A stretch of DNA of 7,086 nt, taken from positions 1 through 7,086 of the forward strand of contig CAIRDL010000838.1 in NCBI GenBank assembly GCA_903877345.1, given 5' to 3'. A program made the position numbers and the translations under genes. Below are positions 1 through 5,339 of this stretch, piece after piece. The notes under the pieces were generated by a model that made no database searches, had not been told where the DNA came from, and was given only the letters and a program-made list of their open reading frames with translations. Position 1 is the stretch's first letter, and each line of letters begins with the position of its first letter. Source of the DNA: an uncultured Oscillochloris sp. Lineage in GTDB: Bacteria > Chloroflexota > Chloroflexia > Chloroflexales > Chloroflexaceae.

Positions 1-1453
1 ATGACGAAGCGGACGTTTCAACCCCCTTCGTAGCGGGGCTTTAAGGCGTTGGACCTACTACATCGGCGTGCCGTTTATGATGGCAGATGTTTCAACCCCC
101 TTCGTAGCGGGGCTTTAAGGCGTTGAGGATGCGGTCAACGGCCAGATCCGCTTGACGGTCACGTTTCAACCCCCTTCGTAGCGGGGCTTTAAGGCGTTGC
201 AGAGCCTGTGGCGCTACGACAGCGGCCTCAGCCTGGTGTTTCAACCCCCTTCGTAGCGGGGCTTTAAGGCGTTGTTCTGGACCCATGCGGGGCAGGGTAG
301 CGGCTACTCGAGTTTCAACCCCCTTCGTAGCGGGGCTTTAAGGCGTTGGGCAATTGCTGCCAGAACCTGAGAAACAGAGATGACGTTTCAACCCCCTTCG
401 TAGCGGGGCTTTAAGGCGTTGCTGACGGCAGCCTGGTCGTGGACTATAATTCCCCCATGTTTCAACCCCCTTCGTAGCGGGGCTTTAAGGCGTTGATTCC
501 CCCATGGCGGGGGATCGCGACTTCGACCAGGTGTTTCAACCCCCTTCGTAGCGGGGCTTTAAGGCGTTGGTGTGGGTGGCAGCAATGCTGCCCACACTCC
601 CGTCACGTTTCAACCCCCTTCGTAGCGGGGCTTTAAGGCGTTGGCGACTTCAGCCGCGTCGTCGTCAACGACGGCAATGGGGTTTCAACCCCCTTCGTAG
701 CGGGGCTTTAAGGCGTTGTCGCCGACCCCTCCACCCCGCAGCTTGCGGCTGGAGGTTTCAACCCCCTTCGTAGCGGGGCTTTAAGGCGTTGTTGAGACGT
801 TTTGTATTTATACATTATGTACTCAAGTTTCAACCCCCTTCGTAGCGGGGCTTTAAGGCGTTGGCAGTAACATGCTAGTCCTCAACTGCGTGGCGACCGT
901 GTTTCAACCCCCTTCGTAGCGGGGCTTTAAGGCGTTGGAGCTCGGCTGGCTACGCGATGAGCTGACCCGGTATGTTTCAACCCCCTTCGTAGCGGGGCTT
1001 TAAGGCGTTGTCGTCCTAACAACCAACCAGGGTTTATCAACTTGGAGTTTCAACCCCCTTCGTAGCGGGGCTTTAAGGCGTTGTTACGGGGGTGGTGTCA
1101 GACACCATTCCATCCCCGTGTTTCAACCCCCTTCGTAGCGGGGCTTTAAGGCGTTGTACGCCGACCACCGGCCATGTCCTACCGCCGACCGTGGTTTCAA
1201 CCCCCTTCGTAGCGGGGCTTTAAGGCGTTGGTGATCCAGCCGGCCCCCACGCGGGTCCCGGCTACCCGTTTCAACCCCCTTCGTAGCGGGGCTTTAAGGC
1301 GTTGAGGCCGAAGGCCTGTTCGCCGACTTGACGGTTTTTTCGTTTCAACCCCCTTCGTAGCGGGGCTTTAAGGCGTTGGCGATGAAGGCCAATAGCTGTT
1401 ATTTGAAGGACTGGGCGTTTCAACCCCCTTCGTAGCGGGGCTTTAAGGCGTTG
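1..1453 (-). CRISPR. CRISPR array, 20 repeats and 19 complete spacers, left end outside window
   Basis: Twenty copies of a 37-nt repeat (first at 15-51, last at 1417-1453) begin GTTTCAACCCCC and end TTTAAGGCGTTG on the plus strand. By eye all copies are identical. The 19 complete spacers are 35-38 nt long; bases 1-14 are the end of another spacer. The repeat carries an internal CCCC/GGGG pairing around TTCGTAGC. Read on the minus strand it ends in GTTGAAAC, which resembles the ATTGAAAC-type 8-nt 5' handle left by Cas6 in many type III and type I systems. I therefore infer leftward transcription with the leader at 1454-1599 and the newest spacers on the right. There is no degenerate terminal repeat at either visible end, so the old end lies off the left edge. 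Repeats start at 15, 89, 163, 238, 312, 385, 459, 533, 607, 682, 755, 827, 901, 974, 1047, 1120, 1194, 1268, 1342 and 1417. The array itself is certain; its orientation is about 80% sure. Confidence 0.99.
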
Positions 1454-1599
1454 TCCCTCGCAGTATGCCCATACGAGAATACGGCGTTGCGATGCGGTAA
1501 ACCCTGATTGACCGAATACCTCCTAGAGACATGCTAGTTGCATTTCTGGCCGGATGCTCGTAGTATACCTCATGATGGCCTTCTTTGGGGGGTGGTTAG
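1454..1599 (-). promoter_or_regulatory. Probable CRISPR leader, shared with the upstream region of the WYL gene
   Basis: This 146-bp non-coding stretch separates the last repeat from the WYL-domain gene. It is where the leader should be if the array is transcribed leftward. It contains a 12-bp inverted repeat, GTATG-CC-CATAC (1463-1474), directly next to the array. It also has a 7-nt copy of the repeat end, GGCGTTG (1483-1489), and two copies of ATACCTC (1516-1522 and 1565-1571). I found no convincing minus-strand -35/-10 pair; CATACT (1462-1467) is the best -10-like string. The leader role rests on position and repeat orientation only. Confidence 0.6.
1538..1566 (+). promoter_or_regulatory. 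Candidate promoter for the WYL-domain gene
   Basis: TTGCAT (1538-1543) and TAGTAT (1561-1566) are separated by exactly 17 bp. They match the sigma-70-type -35 and -10 hexamers at 3/6 and 4/6 positions. The -10 lies about 48 bp before the chosen start codon. The spacing is ideal but the hexamers are only moderate, so this is a candidate. Because it sits inside the presumed leader, transcription of the array and of this gene would diverge from the same short region. Confidence 0.3.
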
Positions 1600-1601
1600 T
1601 T

Positions 1602-1606
1602 GGAGA
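1602..1606 (+). promoter_or_regulatory. Ribosome binding site that decides the WYL gene start
   Basis: GGAGA lies 8 nt before the ATG at 1615. This favours that ATG over the in-frame TTG at 1600 (which itself overlaps the site), the TTG at 1609 and the GTG at 1612. Confidence 0.6.
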
Positions 1607-1614
1607 AATTGGTG

Positions 1615-3792
1615 ATGCATATCTGGGCACGTTGGCTCGCTGAATTGCCGGCTACCCTCCAACAGTTGATTGCGCGCAGGCATCGTATCTCACTCCCGCA
1701 TGGCGTGACTCCGGCGGTGCGGGTTGCCCGCCTCCGAGCGGCGCTCTGTACGCCGCACCACGTCCAAGCGCTCTATTATACGCTACCGGCAGCGTGTCAG
1801 GTGGCGCTGCAACAGCTCCGCCAGACGCCGCATGGCCTCAATGCCGACTATGTGGATACGCAGTTTGGCCCGCTCCGCCCGCTCGCAGCGTTACGCGCTG
1901 ACCCGCACCCACGTTCGACGACGGAACAGCTTGTGCTGGCAGGGTGGTTGCTGCCACGCCCGGTGGCGCGTAATCACCCGTTGCACTATTGCCTGCCACC
2001 GGAACTCCGGCTTTGGTTGCCAACCCCGCTGGCGGTGGGGTCAGACCATGTGACGGTGACGGTGCCGACGACGGTGCCCGTGCCCCCGGCCGCCGTCGCG
2101 GCGGCGGTGATCCTTGTGACGGCTGCCGAGCACCCGCTTACCTTTTTTGGGGCGGGTTCGTTGGGGGTGGACGCGCTCCGGCGGCTCGTTGCACGCCTCG
2201 ATCCCCACGCGGTATCGTTGGTGCGCTGGCTCGTGCCGTTGCTTTGTGATCTGCGTCTGTTGGTTGGTATGGGAACGACGTTGGTCGCTGCGCCCACGGT
2301 CGCTGCGTTTCTGCGCCGTCCCTTGATCGAGCGTGCGCGGTTGCTTCAGGAGGCGTGGCTCGCCACCCGTCATGCGGAGGCGTGGCTTGCGTTGCCCACC
2401 CGCGCCCGCACCAGTCTGGATTGGCCGGCCCTGCGCCGCCGCTTGCTGGTCTGGACGGCGGAACTTCCCGTTGGGGTTGCCCTTGATCCCGCGCCGCTCT
2501 ATGCCCACTGTGCGGCAGCATTCGGCCCGCTGACCCGTGGCCTTGGGCATACGGCACGGGCAAGGCCACGCACGCCGTGGCATGCCGACCGCTCGGCTGC
2601 GGTGTGGGATCAAGCGCTGGTTGGCCCGCTTACATGGCTTGGCCTTGTGCGCTGGGAGCCGGAGGACGCGCCGCAGGAGGAGCGACGCTGTTGGGTCACG
2701 CGGCTTGCCCAGGCCCCGCTTGAACCCTTTGACCCGGCGTTAGCCCCGGTGCTGGATGCGCCCGCTCCGCCGTGGCAGTACGGTGCAGCGGGGACGCTCA
2801 TGATTCCGCTGGTGAGTGTGGATGCGACAGTGCTTGACCTGCTGCCCTTTGCCTCCTGGGCAGCGGCGACGCCGACGAGCTTGCACTACACTATTGATCA
2901 CCGGACACTGGCGCGGGCGACGGCGGCGGGGTATGCACGCTCGGCGTTACAGGCGTTGCTTGCACAAAAAGTTGGGCCGCTGCCTGACATGTGGGTGCAA
3001 CTGGTGACTGAACCAGCGGCGGCACGGGTGCAGATCATTCATGCGGCAATTGCCCTCACAGATGACGCACAGGTACTTGACCGGGCGGTGCAGCAACGTT
3101 CGGTACGCCGCTATGTCGCGCACCATGTGGCCCCAGGGGTAGTGCTCGTGGAACCTACGGATGTTGCGGGGTTGAGTCGAGCGCTGACCCGTGCGGCCCT
3201 TGCGGTTACGATTCGAGGGACGGCGCACCCACCACCGGCAGCCGCGTTGACTCCGGCGGAGTGTGCGTTGCTGGTGGAGGCGTGTGACTTTTTTCGCACG
3301 CACGGGCCAGGGAATGACCACGCTCTTGAGCAACTGAGCGCCCGCTTGCGCGCCCAACTGCCGGCAACGCAGCTTGCGCCGCCACCACAGGCGACGGACG
3401 AGCATGCGCCGCCATTGACGGCGTGGCCTACGACGTTGCCGGATGATCCGGTGGCGGCGTTGCGGGCGGCGCTTGGGCAACGCCGCGCCGTGCAGGTGGT
3501 CTATCAAGCGGCCCAAGCCGCAACCCCGACGCCGCGTACCGTGCGTCCATTGCGCCTGGAATTGATCGGGGCGCATTGGTATTTGCATGCCTTTTGTCTT
3601 GCGAAACAGCGGGCCTTGACCTTTCGCGTTGATCGGATGCAGGCGCTTCAGGTGCTTGAGCGCGTCCCAATGACCGCGTCTGTGCCCCGTACCCAGCGCA
3701 TGGGGAAGCGGTCACGGGGGCGGCGACGTGGGGTGTTTGCCGCCCCGGTGCGGGCACCGCATGCGTCGGGTGGGGCTTGGCTGGAGCCATAG
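1615..3792 (+). CDS. WYL-domain protein with helicase-associated (XPB/Ssl2-like) region, probable regulator
   Basis: A 725-residue protein counted from the ATG at 1615, chosen for its GGAGA ribosome binding site. An in-frame TTG at 1600 would add five residues. Residues about 1-140 look like the helical, winged-helix-like N-terminus seen in large helicase-associated bacterial proteins. Residues about 400-500 (LHYTIDHRTLARATAAGY, later PLPDMW) resemble the helicase-conserved C-terminal-3 (XPB/Ssl2-like) family. Residues about 610-682 form a WYL domain, with W655-Y656-L657 in HWYLHAFC and the closing FRVDRM. The last 40 residues are a basic tail (KRSRGRRRG). I see no helicase ATPase motifs, so it is probably not a helicase. 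WYL domains are ligand-sensing regulators often encoded near CRISPR-Cas genes. Its place between leader and cas operon suggests control of array or cas expression, which is inferred. It ends 5 bp from cas2, tail to tail, with no room for a terminator. Confidence 0.87.
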   Translation: MHIWARWLAELPATLQQLIARRHRISLPHGVTPAVRVARLRAALCTPHHVQALYYTLPAACQVALQQLRQTPHGLNADYVDTQFGPLRPLAALRADPHPRSTTEQLVLAGWLLPRPVARNHPLHYCLPPELRLWLPTPLAVGSDHVTVTVPTTVPVPPAAVAAAVILVTAAEHPLTFFGAGSLGVDALRRLVARLDPHAVSLVRWLVPLLCDLRLLVGMGTTLVAAPTVAAFLRRPLIERARLLQEAWLATRHAEAWLALPTRARTSLDWPALRRRLLVWTAELPVGVALDPAPLYAHCAAAFGPLTRGLGHTARARPRTPWHADRSAAVWDQALVGPLTWLGLVRWEPEDAPQEERRCWVTRLAQAPLEPFDPALAPVLDAPAPPWQYGAAGTLMIPLVSVDATVLDLLPFASWAAATPTSLHYTIDHRTLARATAAGYARSALQALLAQKVGPLPDMWVQLVTEPAAARVQIIHAAIALTDDAQVLDRAVQQRSVRRYVAHHVAPGVVLVEPTDVAGLSRALTRAALAVTIRGTAHPPPAAALTPAECALLVEACDFFRTHGPGNDHALEQLSARLRAQLPATQLAPPPQATDEHAPPLTAWPTTLPDDPVAALRAALGQRRAVQVVYQAAQAATPTPRTVRPLRLELIGAHWYLHAFCLAKQRALTFRVDRMQALQVLERVPMTASVPRTQRMGKRSRGRRRGVFAAPVRAPHASGGAWLEP

Positions 3793-3797
3793 GGGTG

Positions 3798-4085
3798 CTA
3801 CCCACGATCCCGCACGAGGTAGTAGCCCTCATCGGCGGTGATTTGGCCGATGCCGACGATCTGGATGCGCTGCACGGCGAGGGTGTCGAGGCGGTAGCAG
3901 CGCACACTGTCGGTCTTTAGATCAATCAGCGTGCGGAGCAACCGCCCTAGTTTGGCAAGTTCTTGTGTACTGAGGTAACACTCGAAGACACTATACTGCA
4001 CGCGGGTGCCGTAGCCTTTGAGCAGCTTCATGACTTTCGTCCGACGTTTATCGTTCACTATGTCATAACAGATGATGGTGAACAT
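3798..4085 (-). CDS. cas2: CRISPR-associated protein Cas2
   Basis: A 95-residue protein of normal Cas2 length. It is the central dimer of the Cas1-Cas2 integrase that inserts new spacers at the leader end of the array. The N-terminus MFTIICYDIVNDKRR has the beta strand and conserved aspartate (D8) of the family. It is followed by the basic helix KVMKLLKGYG and the RVQYSVFEC strand, with DSVRCYRLD further on. The start is the ATG at 4085: it gives the canonical N-terminus and has GGAG (4093-4096) 7 nt upstream inside the end of cas1. The reading frame stays open further upstream, but only as an overlap with cas1. The gene begins 4 bp after the cas1 stop, so the two are almost certainly co-transcribed. 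Its stop lies 5 bp from the stop of the convergent WYL gene. Confidence 0.97.
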   Translation of the reverse strand: MFTIICYDIVNDKRRTKVMKLLKGYGTRVQYSVFECYLSTQELAKLGRLLRTLIDLKTDSVRCYRLDTLAVQRIQIVGIGQITADEGYYLVRDRG

Positions 4086-4089
4086 GGCC

Positions 4090-5085
4090 CTACTCCGGCA
4101 CGTACGGCACGTAGGCGGGTTGCTCTTCGCGAATGAGACGGGCCAGCCCTTGCGCTTGGAGCAGCAGCACGCGCCGCAGGGCCGTCTGCTCATTGGAGGC
4201 AAGGGGCACGGGCGCGTGCATCAACGCCTCGTAGCGGGCAAGGTAAATGGCGCGTCCGGTCGCGTTGAGATGTACGGCGTTCGGGCGCTCAACCGGCTGC
4301 TCAAAATGTTCTCCGCTGAGGTGGCCTTGCCCAAGCAGTTCAAGGACCATCCGATCCACAATCAGCGGACGAAATTCCTCCATTAAATCAAGGGCCAACG
4401 AGGGGCGACCATCTTCAACCGCGTGAAATGCGCCAAGGTACGGGTCAAGGCCGACGGCGTACACGTTCGTCCGCACATCGTGGAAGAGCAAAGTGTAACC
4501 GAAGGAGAGCGCGGCGTTGAGCGGGTCGGGGGGCGGGTAGTAGGCCCGCCCGGCAAAGCCCCATTGGGCGGCGAAGACGGTGCGCCACGCACCGAAGTAG
4601 GCCGCCGCCCCGGCCCCTTCGTGGCCGCGTACAGTGTCAATACTTGGGGCCGTCGCAACAGCAGCCTGCGCTTGGTCAAGCTGCACGATGGCGATGCTCG
4701 CAGACGGCCAACCCGCTCGTCGCAGCAAGGTGCGCTGGTTCGCCAGCTTGCCCGCGACGATAGCCCGTGCCAAGGCGAGGCTCCAGGTAGGGTCAAGCAT
4801 CTTCACCATTTGCTTCATTCGCAAGTCAATCATATGCGACGGCCCATCGGCCACCATGCCGTAGGGCGTGCCGCCGTGCCGGGAGGTGTAAAGTACCGGC
4901 ACGCCTCGTTGGAGCAAATCTACCATCAGGGCGGTCGAGATCTGCACGCCCCGGCCCATCAGGACGATGCGTTCCACCTTATGCAGCGGCACTTCGCGCA
5001 GGGTTTTGCCCTGCTTGGTGACGAGGATCTGCTGATCGCGTTTGCGTATGAGGGCACCCTGTTCATCAACATAGAGCGTTGCCAT
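4090..5085 (-). CDS. cas1: CRISPR-associated endonuclease/integrase Cas1
   Basis: A 331-residue, full-length Cas1, the catalytic subunit that joins prespacer DNA to the repeat ends. The N-terminal beta domain starts MATLYVDEQGALIRKR, with the family pattern LHKVERIVLMGRGVQIS at about 35-50. The metal-binding residues of the helical domain are visible: E156 in GHEGAGAAAYFGAW, H221 in GAFHAVEDGRPSLALD, and D233/E236 in DLMEEFRPLIVDR. It is therefore expected to be active. No RT or Cas6 domain is fused to it; the RT is a separate gene upstream. The ATG at 5085 has AAGGGA (5094-5099) 8 nt upstream, inside a copy of a repetitive element. cas2 follows after 4 bp. Its best relatives are probably Cas1 proteins from RT-containing type III loci, but that was judged by context rather than by alignment. 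Confidence 0.98.
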   Translation of the reverse strand: MATLYVDEQGALIRKRDQQILVTKQGKTLREVPLHKVERIVLMGRGVQISTALMVDLLQRGVPVLYTSRHGGTPYGMVADGPSHMIDLRMKQMVKMLDPTWSLALARAIVAGKLANQRTLLRRAGWPSASIAIVQLDQAQAAVATAPSIDTVRGHEGAGAAAYFGAWRTVFAAQWGFAGRAYYPPPDPLNAALSFGYTLLFHDVRTNVYAVGLDPYLGAFHAVEDGRPSLALDLMEEFRPLIVDRMVLELLGQGHLSGEHFEQPVERPNAVHLNATGRAIYLARYEALMHAPVPLASNEQTALRRVLLLQAQGLARLIREEQPAYVPYVPE

Positions 5086-5093
5086 TGAACGAT

Positions 5094-5099
5094 TCCCTT
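5094..5099 (-). promoter_or_regulatory. Ribosome binding site of cas1, built from a repeat copy
   Basis: AAGGGA on the minus strand ends 8 nt before the cas1 ATG. It lies in the decayed arm of the palindrome present intact at 5191-5207, so repeat-derived sequence appears to supply the translation signal. Confidence 0.6.
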
Positions 5100-5118
5100 C
5101 TTAGACAAGGTTTCAGGT
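5100..5118. repeat. 19-bp direct repeat, copy 1
   Basis: CTTAGACAAGGTTTCAGGT is identical to 5197-5215, offset by 97 bp, with 78 bp between the copies. The copy overlaps the heptamer units and abuts the cas1 ribosome binding site. Confidence 0.8.
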
Positions 5119-5139
5119 GTCGGGTCTCAGATTTCAGGT
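5105..5139 (-). repeat. Degenerate heptamer tandem repeat upstream of cas1
   Basis: Read on the minus strand from 5139 down, five consecutive 7-nt units appear: ACCTGAA, ATCTGAG, ACCCGAC, ACCTGAA, ACCTTGT. The consensus is ACCTGAN. Two further units (ACCTGAA, ACCTTGT) lie at 5202-5215. The array is non-coding and sits between the RT and cas1. Short heptamer repeats of this kind occur dispersed in some bacterial genomes; no function is evident. Confidence 0.6.
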
Positions 5140-5176
5140 CGAGGGCATCAGAACGCCTTGCATGCGCGCAAACTGT

Positions 5177-5205
5177 AAAGTAGCCGTGAGCCTTGTCTTA
5201 GACAA
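5177..5205 (-). promoter_or_regulatory. Weak candidate promoter for cas1-cas2
   Basis: On the minus strand TTGTCT (5200-5205) and TACTTT (5177-5182) are 17 bp apart, matching the -35 and -10 consensus at 4/6 and 3/6 positions. The -35 lies in one arm of the palindrome 5191-5207. It would give an untranslated leader of roughly 85 nt. The support is spacing plus partial matches, so cas1-cas2 may instead depend on read-through from the RT. Confidence 0.2.
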
Positions 5206-5207
5206 GG
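5191..5207. repeat. 17-bp palindrome CCTTGTCT-T-AGACAAGG
   Basis: Two perfect 8-bp arms surround a single base. It could be an operator or a small hairpin. A decayed version lacking two bases in one arm lies at 5096-5110, next to the cas1 start. Confidence 0.7.
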
Positions 5208-5215
5208 TTTCAGGT
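5197..5215. repeat. 19-bp direct repeat, copy 2
   Basis: The second copy of CTTAGACAAGGTTTCAGGT (see 5100-5118). Here it overlaps the intact palindrome and is followed within 4 bp by the large hairpin at 5219-5287. Confidence 0.8.
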
Positions 5216-5218
5216 TTA

Positions 5219-5287
5219 CCGTTCGTAGCGCAGGCTTCCAGCCTGCCGACGCGCATCTGGCAGGCTGGAAGCCCGCACTACGAACGG
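5219..5287 (-). repeat. Large REP-like hairpin between RT and cas1
   Basis: Arms of 29 nt (5219-5247 and 5259-5287) flank an 11-nt loop. They differ at two positions, and in minus-strand RNA both differences are G-U pairs, so the transcript of this operon would form an unbroken 29-bp stem. The core AGGCTTCCAGCCTGCC is a type of sequence I associate with dispersed REP/MITE-like elements of Chloroflexota and some other phyla. No U-tract follows, so it is not a standard terminator. It could slow RNA decay from the RT end, weaken read-through to cas1, or simply be an inserted element. Confidence 0.75.
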
Positions 5288-5303
5288 CGCACGTCGCCAG
5301 CGT

Positions 5304-5320
5304 GCATGGGAATGCCATGC
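5304..5320. repeat. Small hairpin after the RT stop codon
   Basis: GCATGG (5304-5309) and CCATGC (5315-5320) form a perfect 6-bp stem with a 5-nt loop, 19 bp downstream of the RT stop. There is no poly-U tail, so a terminator role is unproven. Confidence 0.4.
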
Positions 5321-5339
5321 CTGACAATCTGCAATGGTC

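Noticed and set aside
92..773. Short open frames running through the CRISPR repeats on both strands
   Set aside because: They repeat the same peptide from each 37-nt repeat (for example FNPLRSGALRR) and are translations of the array, not genes.
126..1341. 9-nt matches between spacers 2 and 18 (CTTGACGGT) and between spacers 3 and 6 (CAGCCTGGT)
   Set aside because: With about 170 spacer pairs, roughly one shared 9-mer is expected by chance. Unlike the spacer 6/7 case these are not suffix-prefix overlaps of neighbours.
1483..1489. GGCGTTG in the leader as a remnant of another repeat 36 nt beyond the last one
   Set aside because: The other 30 positions do not align with the repeat, so only a 7-nt match remains. 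It could be a leader motif but cannot be called a degenerate repeat.
864..1537. A 10-nt match ACATGCTAGT between spacer 12 and the leader (about 1528-1537), as possible self-targeting
   Set aside because: The match is only 10 of 37 nt and does not extend on either side, so it is too short for crRNA targeting and compatible with chance.
2041..3588. Minus-strand open frames of 143-213 codons opposite the WYL gene
   Set aside because: Their translations are Arg/Pro-rich and low in complexity, and they overlap a gene with recognisable domains. They are GC-rich shadows.
4423..5088. Long open frame (221 codons) on the plus strand opposite cas1
   Set aside because: It is antiparallel to a clear, motif-complete cas1. 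Its translation is rich in Arg, His and Gly without recognisable domains, as expected for a shadow frame in GC-rich DNA.
5219..5339. Rho-independent terminator after the RT
   Set aside because: Neither hairpin (5219-5287 or 5304-5320) is followed by a run of U in the minus-strand transcript.
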